From the NCBI GenBank assembly GCA_963821325.1, contig CAWGDC010000002.1, positions 248,001 to 312,000 of the forward strand: 64,000 nucleotides of DNA, written 5' to 3'. Origin of the DNA: PALSA-555 sp963821325 (GTDB lineage Bacteria; Actinomycetota; Acidimicrobiia; IMCC26256; PALSA-555). Positions 48,451 to 57,619 of the stretch are shown here, in pieces. Position numbers and translations under genes: made by a program. Below the pieces are notes generated by a model. That model ran no database searches. It was given only the letters and a program-made list of their open reading frames with translations, and was not told where the DNA came from. Within the stretch, counting starts at the first letter, position 1. Every line of letters begins with the position of its first letter.

Positions 48451-48888
48451 ATGGCTCCCGGCGCGGATCACGAACACGTCATCGACACCGGCAAGGGCAC
48501 GTTCACGCTCGACGAGCTCGGGCCGCTCATGCCGGGCATGGCTGAGATCATGCCGCAGGTCGGCGCGCGGATCTGGAAGTGCTACTACGCCGGGCAGGCG
48601 CACAACCGTCCGCTGGCCCGCTTCCAGCTGAAGGAAGCTGTCAACCTGATGGAGAAGGGCGCGTTCCTCCGGCCCAAGTACGTCGAGAACATGGACAAGT
48701 TCGTCAACGAAGAGGTCGCGGTCGTCGCCAAGGCGATCGACGCCGAGGACTGGGACGCGTTCGAGGCCGGCTTCCACGCGATGGTCGACGCCGCGAACGC
48801 CTACCACGAGCTCTACGACAAAGAGTTCCTGCGCTGGAAGATCCCCGACGAGCCGCCGCCCGACCTGGACGTGACGCCCCGCCGGTAG
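48451..48888 (+). CDS. Conserved hypothetical helical protein
   Basis: 145 residues from ATG 48451, intact. Highly charged and helical: GTFTLDELGPLMPGMAEIMP, ARFQLKEAVNLMEKGAFLRP, KYVENMDKFVNEEVAVVAKA, then AFEAGFHAMVDAANAYHELY. The regularly spaced Glu/His/Tyr residues resemble heme- or diiron-handling helical bundles, but no motif is complete enough for a claim. No family recognised. Overlaps the methyltransferase tail on the other strand. Confidence 0.6.
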   Translation: MAPGADHEHVIDTGKGTFTLDELGPLMPGMAEIMPQVGARIWKCYYAGQAHNRPLARFQLKEAVNLMEKGAFLRPKYVENMDKFVNEEVAVVAKAIDAEDWDAFEAGFHAMVDAANAYHELYDKEFLRWKIPDEPPPDLDVTPRR

Positions 48889-49497
48889 TCGGGTCGCGTC
48901 ACATGGCGCGCGCCGACCGCGAGGTAGCGGTCGGCGGCGTCGTCGATCTGGTCGGTCGCCCAACCCGTCGCGTCGAGCAGGCCGCGCAGCACCGGCGGGT
49001 CGAGCAGCTCCCCGGGGGTGAGCGTCCGGCCGTGCCGGGCGGCGAGCGTCACCCGGCCGACGGGGTGGAACACGGCGAGCAGGCCGCCGACGCGGGTCAC
49101 CCGGCGCAGCTCCCGCAGCGTGGCCGCCGGCTCGGGGACGTGGGTCAGCAGCCCCGCCGCGAGCACCCCGTCGACCCGGCCGGCCCCGAGCGGCAGCCCG
49201 TCCGTGTCGGCGAGCACGAACGCGGCCGGCTGCGCCTTGCCGACCGCGACCGCGAGCATCTCCGGGGTCACGTCGACCCCGACGACGACCCCCGCGCTGC
49301 CCACGACGGCGCGCGAGGGCTCCGGCGGCCCGACCGGTCCCGCAGCCGACGTCGAGCACGAGCCCGCCCGTCCGCAGGTTCAACGCCGCGCTGGCGGCGG
49401 CGAACGCGGGCCCGTCGTCGGGGAAGCGGTCGTCCCACGCCGCGGCCCGCTCGGCGAAGAACGCCCGGGTCGCCGCGGGGGACCGCGGCGGCGTCAC
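48813..49497 (-). CDS. Class I SAM-dependent methyltransferase, one frameshift
   Basis: GTG 49497 begins TPPRSPAATRAFFAERAAAW; the SAM-binding motif is GGLVLDVGCGTGRAAGAL. After a break near 49320: GVVVGVDVTPEMLAVAVGKA (motif post I), FVLADTDGLPLGAGRVDGV (motif II) and LRELRRVTRVGGLLAVFHPV (motif III). About 215 residues, typical of UbiE/Methyltransf_11 proteins. The C-terminal end beyond about 48890 overlaps the opposite gene and may be read-through. Confidence 0.83.
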
Positions 49498-49528
49498 CCG
49501 GCCGACCGCGCCGCGACGCCGGCGACGC

Positions 49529-50398
49529 TCAGCTGAGGACGCGCTTCTTGAACCCCTTGATCCCCATGTAGAGGAAGAGGGCGGCGAAGCTGAGCAGCGC
49601 GCCGTACACCGCCCAGAGCGACATGTGGTTGGCGTTGGTGAGCGCCGCCCGGAACCCTTCGTTCATGTAGATGAGCGGGTTGACGAGCACGAGGATCTTC
49701 AGCCACGAGACGCCGGCCAGCTTGATCGGGGTCAGCGCCACCCAGGAGTAGTAGACGGCGCCGAGGAACGTCAGCGGGATGACGACCACCCCGAACATGA
49801 TCGGCACCGTCCGCGGCTCGAACACGGTGCCGAACGTGAGGCCGAGCGCCGCGCCGGTGATGCACGCCAGCGGCGCCAGCGTGATGAGCACCGGCCAGTT
49901 CACCTGGAGGTGCACCGGGCTGGCCGGCACCACGGCCGCGATGGGGAAGACGATCGCGGCCGCGATCAGCCCTTGGATCGCACCGGACGCGACCTTCGCC
50001 ATCGCGACGAGCGACACCGGCAGCGGCGCCATGACCCGGTCCTCGATCTCCTTCGTGTAGCCGAACTCCTGCACCATCGGCAGCGCGACCGACTGGATCC
50101 CCTGGAACAGGATGCTGATCCCGACGACCCCGGCGATGAGCAGCGTGGCGAACGCCGCCGGGGTGCCCCCGCGGCCCCCGATGCCCTGCCCGATCTTCGG
50201 GAACACGAACGTGAACACGAACACCAGCAGGAACGGCTGGATCAGCGTCCGGGGCAGGAACTCCTTGAACAGGTTCTTCTGCAGCACGCGGATGTCGCGG
50301 CGCAGCAGCGCCTTGAACGCGCTGGTGCTCGACTCGGCGGCGCTGCGCTGCGCCCGGTCGATCGAGAACGGGGTCTGTGCGGTGGTGGTGGTGGTCAC
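49529..50398 (-). CDS. ABC-2 type exporter permease
   Basis: 289 residues, six hydrophobic helices: LPRTLIQPFLLVFVFTFVFP, TLLIAGVVGISILFQGIQSV, VAKVASGAIQGLIAAAIVFP, TLAPLACITGAALGLTFGTV, MFGVVVIPLTFLGAVYYSWV and a last helix near the C-terminus. The loop PMVQEFGYTKEIEDRVMAPL is typical for DrrB/ABC-2 permeases. Coupled with the ATPase upstream (ATGA-type overlap at 50395-50398). Exports a drug, lipid or similar compound. Confidence 0.9.
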   Translation of the reverse strand: MTTTTTAQTPFSIDRAQRSAAESSTSAFKALLRRDIRVLQKNLFKEFLPRTLIQPFLLVFVFTFVFPKIGQGIGGRGGTPAAFATLLIAGVVGISILFQGIQSVALPMVQEFGYTKEIEDRVMAPLPVSLVAMAKVASGAIQGLIAAAIVFPIAAVVPASPVHLQVNWPVLITLAPLACITGAALGLTFGTVFEPRTVPIMFGVVVIPLTFLGAVYYSWVALTPIKLAGVSWLKILVLVNPLIYMNEGFRAALTNANHMSLWAVYGALLSFAALFLYMGIKGFKKRVLS

Positions 50399-51369
50399 TC
50401 GCGCAGGTCCTTTCCGGTCAGGGTGATGAACACGGTTTCGAGGGTCGGCTCGGCGATGGACAGGTCGGTGACGCGGTAGCCGGACCGTTCGGCTTCGTTG
50501 ACGACGACGGGCAGGATGCCGTCGCTGCCGCGGACGTGCAGCTCGATGTTCCCGTCGCGGCGTTGGGTGTTCGTGACCGCGGGGATGCTGTCGGCGAGGA
50601 GCCGCTCGAGGCCTTCGAGGTCACCGTCGGAGTGGACGGTCACGATGGTGTCGGCGCCGACGCTGCGCTTCAGGCCGGCCGGGGTGTCGAGGGCGAGGAT
50701 CACGCCGTGGTCCATGATCGCGACCCGGTTGCAGAGCTGGTCGGCTTCTTCCATGTAGTGGGTGGTGAGCAGGATCGTCTGCCCGGCGGCGTGGAGCTCG
50801 CCGAGGATCTCCCAGAGGGCGAGGCGGCTCTGGGGGTCGAGCCCGGCGGTGGGCTCGTCGAGGAACAGGATCGCCGGCTCGTGCAGGATCGCCCGGGCGA
50901 CCATCAGGCGTTGCGCCATGCCCCCGGAGAGCGCGAGCACCGCGGTGCTGCCCCACTCGGCGAGGCGGAACTGCTCGAGGCGCCGGTCGGCTTGGGTGCG
51001 CGCCTCCTTGGTGCTCAGGCCGAAGAACAGGCCATGGAAGTAGAGGTTCTCCCAGACGGTCAGGGACCGATCGAGCGTGTTGTGCTGAGTGACGAGCCCG
51101 AGGTTCTGCTTCGCGAGCGCCGGGTGGACCTGCACGTCGACGTCACCGACCCACGCCTGGCCGCTCGTCGGGATCACCATCGTCGTGAGCATCCCGACCG
51201 TCGTGGTCTTCCCCGCGCCGTTCGGGCCGAGCAACCCGAAGATCTCCCCGCGGTGCAGCGAGAGGTTGAGCCGGTCGACCGCCTTCACGCCGCCCGGGTA
51301 CACCTTCGTGAGCTCGGCGGTCTCGATGACGGCGTGGCCGCCGTCGGTTGGCGCGGACTCGGTCGTCAT
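50395..51369 (-). CDS. ABC exporter ATP-binding protein (DrrA-like)
   Basis: 324 residues. Walker A GLLGPNGAGKTTTVGML, signature LALSGGMAQRLMVARAI, Walker B ILFLDEPTAGLDP, H-loop LLTTHYMEEADQL, and a C-terminal regulatory domain ending ETVFITLTGKDLRE as in DrrA. The ATG overlaps the MarR stop (51366-51369) and the stop overlaps the permease start, so the three genes form one tightly coupled operon. Confidence 0.93.
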   Translation of the reverse strand: MTTESAPTDGGHAVIETAELTKVYPGGVKAVDRLNLSLHRGEIFGLLGPNGAGKTTTVGMLTTMVIPTSGQAWVGDVDVQVHPALAKQNLGLVTQHNTLDRSLTVWENLYFHGLFFGLSTKEARTQADRRLEQFRLAEWGSTAVLALSGGMAQRLMVARAILHEPAILFLDEPTAGLDPQSRLALWEILGELHAAGQTILLTTHYMEEADQLCNRVAIMDHGVILALDTPAGLKRSVGADTIVTVHSDGDLEGLERLLADSIPAVTNTQRRDGNIELHVRGSDGILPVVVNEAERSGYRVTDLSIAEPTLETVFITLTGKDLRE

Positions 51370-51809
51370 GCGGGCTCGCCTCCGTTGCCGGCGTGGGGAT
51401 GCCATCGGTCGCGGATGCGCTGCAGCAGACGCTCGAGCGTACGCGTCTCGTCGTCGGTGAGCAGCGAGCGGAGTTGCCCGTCGAGCTCGGCCGCGACCAC
51501 TCGAGGCTCGGCGTGGCGGGTCCGCCCGGCCTCGGTGAGGCATACCCGCACGGCGCGACGGTCACGCTCGTCGCGGCGCCGCACCACGAGCCCGTCCTGT
51601 TCCATGCGGTCGAGGTGGCGCACCAGCGTCGGCCCCTCGACCCGGACGCGGGTGGCGAGCTCGCGCTGGCTCAGCCCCTCCTCGCGTGCGGCGCTGCGCA
51701 GCACCGTCCAGGTGGCGAGGCTCGAGCCGTGCCGCGCCAGGCCGCCGTCGAAGCGGTCCTGGACCACACGACCCGTCGTCGCGAGGTGGCGGCCGAGCGG
51801 CTCGTCCAT
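51366..51809 (-). CDS. MarR-family transcriptional regulator
   Basis: 147 residues from ATG 51809. The winged helix reads EGLSQRELATRVRVEGPTLV then RHLDRMEQDGLVVRRRDERD, with the D-x-R wing typical of MarR, and a C-terminal dimer helix. First gene of the exporter operon; likely senses the exported compound and represses the operon and perhaps the divergent exporter at 51892. A TAACGT box lies 10 nt upstream. Confidence 0.92.
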   Translation of the reverse strand: MDEPLGRHLATTGRVVQDRFDGGLARHGSSLATWTVLRSAAREEGLSQRELATRVRVEGPTLVRHLDRMEQDGLVVRRRDERDRRAVRVCLTEAGRTRHAEPRVVAAELDGQLRSLLTDDETRTLERLLQRIRDRWHPHAGNGGEPA

Positions 51810-51891
51810 CGCCGGCGAAACGTTAGCCGCGGAACGATCGGGCGAGCCGAGGTGCGGCCTTGCCGGACCGGCCCGGTAGGTTCGCACGGCG

Positions 51892-52899
51892 ATGCCCGAT
51901 TCCGGAGTGGTCGTCGAGGGACTCGTCAAGCGGTTCGGGTCCTTCGTCGCGCTACACGGCGTCGACTTCGTCGTCCCCGAGGGCCGCCTCGTCGGGCTGC
52001 TGGGTCCCAACGGGGCGGGCAAGACGACGACCATCCGCATTCTCTCCACCCTGCTGCGCCCCGACGGGGGCCGGGCCAGCGTCGCCGGCTACGACGTCGT
52101 CGCCCAGCCTCAGCAGGTGCGCGCCGCGATCGGGCTCACCGGCCAGTTCGCGGCGGTCGACGAGGACCTGACCGGGCGCGAGAACCTGGTGCTCGTCGGC
52201 CGGCTCGGCCGCATGCCGAAGGCCGACGCCGACGCGCGCGCCGCCGAGCTGCTCGACGCCTTCGACTTGGCCGACGCCGCGGACCGGGTGGTGCGCGGCT
52301 ACTCGGGAGGTATGCGGCGGCGCCTCGACCTCGGGGCGAGCCTCATCGCGTCGCCCGACGTCCTCTTCCTGGACGAGCCGACCACCGGGTTGGACCCGCG
52401 CAGCCGGCTGCGCCTCTGGGACGTGATCACCGGCCTGCGCGACGAGGGCAAGACGATCGTGCTCACCACCCAGTACATGGAGGAGGCGGATCACCTGGCC
52501 GAGCAGATCAGCGTGATCGACGGTGGCGGCATCATCGCCGAGGGGACGGCCGACCAGCTGAAGGACAAGGTCGGCGGGGACGTGCTGCACCTGCAGGTCA
52601 GGGACCGGGCGCGGGCGCCCGACGCCGCCGGCGCGCTGGCCCGCGCGTTCAGCGTCCCCCAGCCCGAGATCATCACCGACCTCGAGCTCGGCACCATCCT
52701 GGTCCCGGTGCAGTCCGGCGCGTCGGCGCTCGTCGACGCGGTGCGTGCCCTCGACGCCGAGGGTGTGGAGGTCGCCGACCTGGGGCTGCGCCGCCCCTCG
52801 CTCGACGACGTGTTCCTCAGCCTGACCGGGCACCTCGCCGAGGAGGCGCGACCCGATGCCCCCGAACCGCGGCTCGGCCGCGGACGGCCGAGGCTCTGA
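51892..52899 (+). CDS. ABC exporter ATP-binding protein (DrrA-like), second system
   Basis: 335 residues. Walker A LLGPNGAGKTTTIRILSTLL, Q-loop LTGQFAAVDEDLTGRENL, signature YSGGMRRRLDLGASLI, Walker B VLFLDEPTTGLDPRS, H-loop LTTQYMEEADHLAEQ (His replaced by Gln, as in many DrrA proteins), and the DrrA-type C-terminal domain. TAGGTT 9 nt before ATG 51892 suggests a very short leader. The stop overlaps the permease ATG. Confidence 0.93.
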   Translation: MPDSGVVVEGLVKRFGSFVALHGVDFVVPEGRLVGLLGPNGAGKTTTIRILSTLLRPDGGRASVAGYDVVAQPQQVRAAIGLTGQFAAVDEDLTGRENLVLVGRLGRMPKADADARAAELLDAFDLADAADRVVRGYSGGMRRRLDLGASLIASPDVLFLDEPTTGLDPRSRLRLWDVITGLRDEGKTIVLTTQYMEEADHLAEQISVIDGGGIIAEGTADQLKDKVGGDVLHLQVRDRARAPDAAGALARAFSVPQPEIITDLELGTILVPVQSGASALVDAVRALDAEGVEVADLGLRRPSLDDVFLSLTGHLAEEARPDAPEPRLGRGRPRL

Positions 52900-53744
52900 T
52901 GGCCGTCACCGCCCTCGAGACGCGACGCGCCGCGATCGAGGCGCGAGCCGCGCTCGGGCCCGAGCGTGTCCTGGCGGACATCGCCCTGATCGCCCGGCGG
53001 AACCTGCGCAAGGTGCAGCGCAGCCCCGGCCTCATCATCTTCTCGACGATCCAGCCGCTCATGCAGCTGATCCTGTTCGTGTACGTGTTCGGCGCCATCG
53101 CCAACATCGGGGCCGGCACCAGCTACCGCGACTTCGTCGTCCCCGCCGTGCTCGTCCAGGCGCTCGCCTTCGCCGCGATGGGCTCCGGCGTTGGCATCGC
53201 GTACGACCTGCAGTCGGGCATGATCGACCGCTTCCGCTCCCTGCCGATCGCCCGCTCCGCGTTCCTCGTCGGCCGGACCCTGAGCGACAGCTTCCGGCTC
53301 GGGATCCAGTCGCTGCTGCTCGTCGGCTGCGCCCTCGCGCTCGGGTTCCGGTTCCACGACGGGCTGCTCGCCGCGGTCGCGATGATCGTCGTCATCGTCA
53401 TGTTCGGGATGGCGCTCACCGCGTTCTCCGCGTGGGTGGGCCTGGCCATCAAGGATCCCGAGACCGTGCAGCCCGCGGTGTTCATCCCGGTCCTGCCGCT
53501 CGTGTTCACCAGCTCGGCGTTCGCGCCGGTGTCACGGCTGCCGGGCTGGATGCAGGCCGTCGCCAAGGTCAACCCGATCACCGCGGCGATCGACACCGCG
53601 CGCGGGCTCGCGCTCGGCGATCCGACCCTCTACCGGGTGAGCCACGTCCACCTCGCCACCGCGGCGCAGCACTTCCTCCTCTCGTGGGTGCTCATCGTCG
53701 GTGTCTTCACCGCGCTCGCCGTCCACCGCTACCGGGTGGGCTGA
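52899..53744 (+). CDS. ABC-2 type exporter permease (DrrB-like), second system
   Basis: 281 residues, TGATG overlap with the ATPase. Six helices starting LIIFSTIQPLMQLILFVYVF, with the DrrB-type loop GIAYDLQSGMIDRFRSLPIA and the C-terminal PVSRLPGWMQAVAKVNPITA segment. Pairs with the ATPase at 51892 in a daunorubicin-type exporter. Confidence 0.92.
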   Translation: MAVTALETRRAAIEARAALGPERVLADIALIARRNLRKVQRSPGLIIFSTIQPLMQLILFVYVFGAIANIGAGTSYRDFVVPAVLVQALAFAAMGSGVGIAYDLQSGMIDRFRSLPIARSAFLVGRTLSDSFRLGIQSLLLVGCALALGFRFHDGLLAAVAMIVVIVMFGMALTAFSAWVGLAIKDPETVQPAVFIPVLPLVFTSSAFAPVSRLPGWMQAVAKVNPITAAIDTARGLALGDPTLYRVSHVHLATAAQHFLLSWVLIVGVFTALAVHRYRVG

Positions 53745-53758
53745 GCGACCACCCCGGG

Positions 53759-54817
53759 TCAGGCGGGGAAGAGGCTGATGTCGGCCGCTTTGACGCTCGC
53801 CCACACGGGCGCCCCCGGTGCCAGGGCGAGGTCGGTGACCGCGGCGCGGGTGACCTCGGCGGTGATCGCCGGGTCGCCGGCCAGCTGGACCCGGGCCCGA
53901 TCGCCGAGCAGGTCGAGGTCGCGCACCGTCGCCGACCACACGTTGCGCGGACTGCCCTCGGGGCGGCGGCGGTGCAGCGCGACCGCCTGGGGTCGGATCA
54001 TCACCAACACCGCGCCCGCCAGCGCGGCGTCGTTCACGACGGTGAGCTCGTGTGCGTCGTCGACGCGCACCTGCGACCCGGCCGCGACCGCACGGTAGAG
54101 GTTGACGCCGATCAGGTCCGCGACGTACCGGGTGCGCGGTCGGGCCTGGAGGTCGTCGACCGTGCCGTCCTGCACGACCCGGCCCGCCTCGAGGACGACC
54201 ACGCGGTCGGCGAGGGCGAACGCGTCGACCGGGTCGTGGGTGACGAGCACGCGCGCCGCGGGCGAGGCGCCGAGGTGGACGCGCAGGTCGCGCCGCACCG
54301 TCGGACGGGTCGTGGCGTCGAGCGCGGCGAGCGGCTCGTCGAGGAGCAGCACCCGCGGGTCCGTCGCGAGCGCCCGGGCGAGCGCCACCCGCTGCGCCTG
54401 GCCGCCCGACAGGCGGCCCGGCTTGGCGTCGGCGTGCTCGGCGAGCCCGACGCGGTCGAGCCACTCGTCGGCCCGGGACCGGGCCGCGCCGCGGGGCATC
54501 CCGCGGGCGCGCAGCCCGAACGCCACGTTGTCGCGTGCGCTCAGGTGCGGGAACAGCAGGTAGTCCTGGAAGACGACCCCGATCGGCCGGCGCTCGGTCG
54601 GCATCCACGCACCCGACGACGGCTCGTCGAGCGGCGTGCCGTCGACGACGACGCGACCGGTGTCCAGCGCCTGCAGCCCGGCCACGGCGCGCAGCGCGGT
54701 GGTCTTCCCGGCGCCGTTCGGGCCGAGCAGCACGACGGTCTCGCCGTCGGCGACGTGCAGCGGGAGGGCGAGCTCGAAGCCGTCGAGCCGCACGCCGAGC
54801 TCGGCGTCGAGGCTCAC
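53759..54817 (-). CDS. modC: Molybdate ABC transporter ATP-binding protein
   Basis: 352 residues from GTG 54817, overlapping the modB stop. Walker A LLGPNGAGKTTALRAVA, signature RLSGGQAQRVALARALA, Walker B VLLLDEPLAALDA, H-loop VLVTHDPVDAFAL. The C-terminal TOBE domain (VRDLDLLGDRARVQLAGDPA, ending ADISLFPA) is what identifies ModC among CUT1-like ATPases, together with modA and modB upstream. Confidence 0.92.
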   Translation of the reverse strand: MSLDAELGVRLDGFELALPLHVADGETVVLLGPNGAGKTTALRAVAGLQALDTGRVVVDGTPLDEPSSGAWMPTERRPIGVVFQDYLLFPHLSARDNVAFGLRARGMPRGAARSRADEWLDRVGLAEHADAKPGRLSGGQAQRVALARALATDPRVLLLDEPLAALDATTRPTVRRDLRVHLGASPAARVLVTHDPVDAFALADRVVVLEAGRVVQDGTVDDLQARPRTRYVADLIGVNLYRAVAAGSQVRVDDAHELTVVNDAALAGAVLVMIRPQAVALHRRRPEGSPRNVWSATVRDLDLLGDRARVQLAGDPAITAEVTRAAVTDLALAPGAPVWASVKAADISLFPA

Positions 54818-55620
54818 AACCGCAACCAGCGGTCGCGCAGCGCCACCAGCACCACGATCGAGATCGCGACGAGGATCAGGCTCAACACGATCCCCGCCGC
54901 CGGGTTGTTCTCGAACGCGAGGAAGATCGCGAGCGGCATCGTCTGGGTCTTGCCCTGCAGGTTGCCGGCGAAGGTGATGGTGGCCCCGAACTCGCCGAGG
55001 GCGCGCGCCCAGCACAGCGCCGCGCCGGCCCCCACCGCGGGGGCGATCAGCGGCAGCGTGACCCGCCGGAACGTCGTGCCCCGACGCGCCCCCAACGCGG
55101 CGGCGGCCTCCTCGTAGCGGGTGTCGAAGGTGCGCAGCCCAGATTCGACGGCCACGACGAAGAACGGCATCGCCACGAACGTCTCGGCGATGACCGCGCC
55201 GAGGGTCGTAAACGGCAGCCGCACCCCGAACCACTGGTCGAGGTACTCGCCGAGCAGCCCCCGCCGCCCGAACGCGAGGAACAGCGCGACGCCGCCGACG
55301 ACCGGTGGGAGGACCATGGGCAGCAGCACCACGGCCCGCGCCAGCGCCCGCCCCGGGAAGTCGACGCGGGCGAGCACCCACGCGAGCGGTAGCCCGAACA
55401 CGACGGCCAGCGCGGTGGCGCCGAGCGAGCACACCACCGAGAGGCGGAGCGCGTCGAGCGTCGCCGGTGCCCGCAGCTGCCCCCAGAGCTGGGACCACGG
55501 AGCACGCTGCGCCAGCCCGACGAGCGGGAGCGCGAAGAAGAGCAGCGCGACGCCGGCGAGGACGAGGGCGACAGCCGGTGGGCGGCGCCGCCGGGACCGC
55601 CGCCCACCCGCGACCGTCAC
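54814..55620 (-). CDS. modB: Molybdate ABC transporter permease
   Basis: 268 residues from GTG 55620. Five to six helices; the EAA loop that docks the ATPase is YEEAAAALGARRGTTFRRVT followed by LPLIAP. Family segments GLPLAWVLARVDFPG and LPPVVGGVALFLAFG are typical of ModB. Stop-start overlaps on both sides place it in the modABC operon. Confidence 0.93.
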   Translation of the reverse strand: MTVAGGRRSRRRRPPAVALVLAGVALLFFALPLVGLAQRAPWSQLWGQLRAPATLDALRLSVVCSLGATALAVVFGLPLAWVLARVDFPGRALARAVVLLPMVLPPVVGGVALFLAFGRRGLLGEYLDQWFGVRLPFTTLGAVIAETFVAMPFFVVAVESGLRTFDTRYEEAAAALGARRGTTFRRVTLPLIAPAVGAGAALCWARALGEFGATITFAGNLQGKTQTMPLAIFLAFENNPAAGIVLSLILVAISIVVLVALRDRWLRL

Positions 55621-56405
55621 GGCTTCAGGAACCCAAACTGGCGCAGCGTCTTCTGCCCGGCGCTCGACAGCACGTACGCCTCGAACGCCGCGGCCCCCGG
55701 CCGGTTCCCTGAGCTCTTCACGACCCCGATCGGGTAGACGGCCACCACGTTCTGGGACAGCGGGATCCGCACCCCCGTCGCGCTGCCCTTCGCCGACAAG
55801 ACGTCGGTGACGTACACGACGGCGGCGTCCGCCTCACCGAGCGTCACCTTCGAGAGCGTGTCCTTCACGTTCAGACCGGTGGGCACGTTCCCAACCGGGA
55901 TCCCCTGCTTCTGATACGCCTGCAACGCGAACTCTCCGCATGGGACCACCGGGGCGCACAACACGAGCGACACGCCGGGCTTCACCGTATCGGCCAAGGA
56001 GCGGATGTGCTTCGGGTTGCCGGGCGCGACGGCGATCTCCAACAGGTTCTCCGCGAACACGGACCGGCCGGTGACCATCCCAGCGACCTTCGACATGTTC
56101 GACTGGTCCGCCGACGCGAACACGTCCGCCGGCGCCTCCTGCTGGATCTGCGCCGCGAGCGTGGAGGACGCGTTGAAGTTGAACGCCACGGTGATGCCAG
56201 GATGCAGACGGTCGAACTCGGCGCCCATCTTCGTGAACGCCTCGGTCAGCGACGACGCCGCGAACACGGTGATCGAGCCGCTGAGCTTCGCCGCATGACC
56301 GGTACTCGGCCCGGACGCGGTCGCCGGACTCCCCGACGTGGCGAGCACCGTCGCCGCGAGGGCCAGACCGGCCAGCACGGCACGAAGACGGACACGCGCG
56401 GACAT
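55617..56405 (-). CDS. modA: Molybdate-binding protein
   Basis: 262 residues with a signal peptide (about 1-31). GSITVFAASSLTEAFTKMGA is the ModA start with two oxyanion-binding Ser; FNFNASSTLAAQIQQEAPAD then VFASADQSNMSKV and a late GEADAAVVYVTDV follow the family. The usual Sec or lipid anchor is not evident: no lipobox Cys. It delivers molybdate or tungstate to ModB. Confidence 0.94.
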   Translation of the reverse strand: MSARVRLRAVLAGLALAATVLATSGSPATASGPSTGHAAKLSGSITVFAASSLTEAFTKMGAEFDRLHPGITVAFNFNASSTLAAQIQQEAPADVFASADQSNMSKVAGMVTGRSVFAENLLEIAVAPGNPKHIRSLADTVKPGVSLVLCAPVVPCGEFALQAYQKQGIPVGNVPTGLNVKDTLSKVTLGEADAAVVYVTDVLSAKGSATGVRIPLSQNVVAVYPIGVVKSSGNRPGAAAFEAYVLSSAGQKTLRQFGFLKP

Positions 56406-56428
56406 GCGGACCTCCTCGGGTACCGGGG

Positions 56429-56839
56429 TCAGGGGGTGTCCGCGATCTCGACGCCCACCTGGGTGGCTTTCACCGCGGCGACGGCGAGCATCCCCGGCTC
56501 GAGGCCCAGCTCGTCCGCCGCCTCGCGCGTCATGAGCGACACGACCCGATGCGGCCCGGACTGGATCTCGACCTGCGCCGCGACGCGATCCTTGATGACC
56601 CGGGTGACGATTCCCGGAAAGCGGTTCCGGGCCGAGTGGGCGACGATCGCGCCTGCCTCGGGCATCCCGGTGTGGCGGGTGACGGCCTCGGCCAGTGACA
56701 CGCCGTCCACCACGCGCTGACCGCCCGCCGTCCGACGAGTCACCAGCTGCCCGGCGTCGGCGAGGCGACGCACCGTGTCGGCGCTCACCCCTAGCAACTC
56801 CGCGGCCTGCCCGATCCGAAACTCGCTCACGCAAGCCAT
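56429..56839 (-). CDS. MerR-type HTH plus TOBE (molybdate-binding) regulator
   Basis: 136 residues from ATG 56839 (GTG 56827-56829 possible). The N-terminal helix-turn-helix IGQAAELLGVSADTVRRLAD is followed by a single Mop/TOBE domain (FPGIVTRVIKDRVAAQVEIQ, LGLEPGMLAVAAVKATQVGV). This short regulator is the common actinobacterial stand-in for ModE and should sense molybdate and control the modABC genes 23 bp downstream. Confidence 0.9.
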   Translation of the reverse strand: MACVSEFRIGQAAELLGVSADTVRRLADAGQLVTRRTAGGQRVVDGVSLAEAVTRHTGMPEAGAIVAHSARNRFPGIVTRVIKDRVAAQVEIQSGPHRVVSLMTREAADELGLEPGMLAVAAVKATQVGVEIADTP

Positions 56840-56855
56840 TCTGGCCGATTTTCTC

Positions 56856-56867
56856 GCAACAGGGGTA
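56856..56867 (+). repeat. 12-bp direct repeat, copy 1
   Basis: CGCAACAGGGGT, 17 bp upstream of the regulator start. The identical copy is at 57620-57631, so the two bracket the HD-GYP gene. Confidence 0.6.
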
Positions 56868-57019
56868 GCAGGTCAGTCCGGGGGAGTGGGTCAGGTTGGC
56901 GCTCGTGGGTCAGTCCCCGATGTGGCTGGCCCAAGAGACGCTCAGTCTGGTGACCGAGGTGCCGATGCTTCAGAGAGATCCGGACCGCGCCAGGAAGCGC
57001 CGGGCCAGGGACAGGGACG

Positions 57020-57616
57020 ATGCATTCGACGCTTCGCGCACACCCGCAGTTGGGTGATGCCCTCGAAGGGGCTCTGGGCATCTACCACCCGGGCACAGCC
57101 CAGCACGCTGATCGGGTTCGCCAGATCGCCAATGTGCTGGCTGCCGAGTTGAGCCTGCGAGAAGTTGAGCGTGAGGCGGTGTCCTGGGCGGCGTGGCTTC
57201 ACGATCTTGGCAAGATGGCCGTGCCCGCCGCGGTGCTGTCCAAGAAGGGACCGCTGACCGGGGCCGACTGGGCAGAGATCGAACGCCATCCCGCAGTCGG
57301 TGCTGAGCTGCTCGTGTCACTGTCACCGCGCTTGGAGCCGATCGCGGCTGGGGTCCGAGCCCACCACGAGCGATGGGACGGTAGCGGTTACCCCGATGGC
57401 TGCGCCGGCGAGGAAATCCCGATCGTGGGAAGGATCGTCGCGGTCGCGGACACGTTCGACGCGATGACGCACCACCGATCGTATCGGGAGCGGGACTTCA
57501 CTCGGGACGAAGCAATCGCTGAGATTGAGGCGAAGGCAGGCACCGACTTCGATCCCAAAGTCGTCGCGGCCTTCAGCCATCTCTACCGAAGAGGCCGAAT
57601 CCCCAAATCGAACTGA
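57020..57616 (+). CDS. Stand-alone HD-GYP domain phosphodiesterase
   Basis: 198 residues, intact, from ATG 57020 behind an AGGGA site. All family landmarks are present: HPGTAQHADRVRQIANVLA, metal HD at His61-Asp62 in WLHDLGKMAVP, HP near 90, HHERWDGSGYPDG (His115/116 and GYP at 123-125), and RIVAVADTFDAMTHHRSYRE. HD-GYP proteins hydrolyse cyclic di-GMP or other cyclic dinucleotides. There is no sensor or receiver domain. GC content is roughly 65%, well below the neighbours, and a direct repeat flanks the gene, which hints at transfer. Confidence 0.92.
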   Translation: MHSTLRAHPQLGDALEGALGIYHPGTAQHADRVRQIANVLAAELSLREVEREAVSWAAWLHDLGKMAVPAAVLSKKGPLTGADWAEIERHPAVGAELLVSLSPRLEPIAAGVRAHHERWDGSGYPDGCAGEEIPIVGRIVAVADTFDAMTHHRSYRERDFTRDEAIAEIEAKAGTDFDPKVVAAFSHLYRRGRIPKSN

Positions 57617-57619
57617 CCC

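Noticed and set aside
53744..53760. Terminator between the drrB-like gene and modC
   Set aside because: Only the trivial CTGA/TCAG pairing from the two stop codons is present, without a longer stem.
56886..56916. GTGGGTCAG repeated twice 21 bp apart before the HD-GYP gene
   Set aside because: Nine bases and two copies in GC-rich DNA is not convincing as an operator or iteron without further copies.
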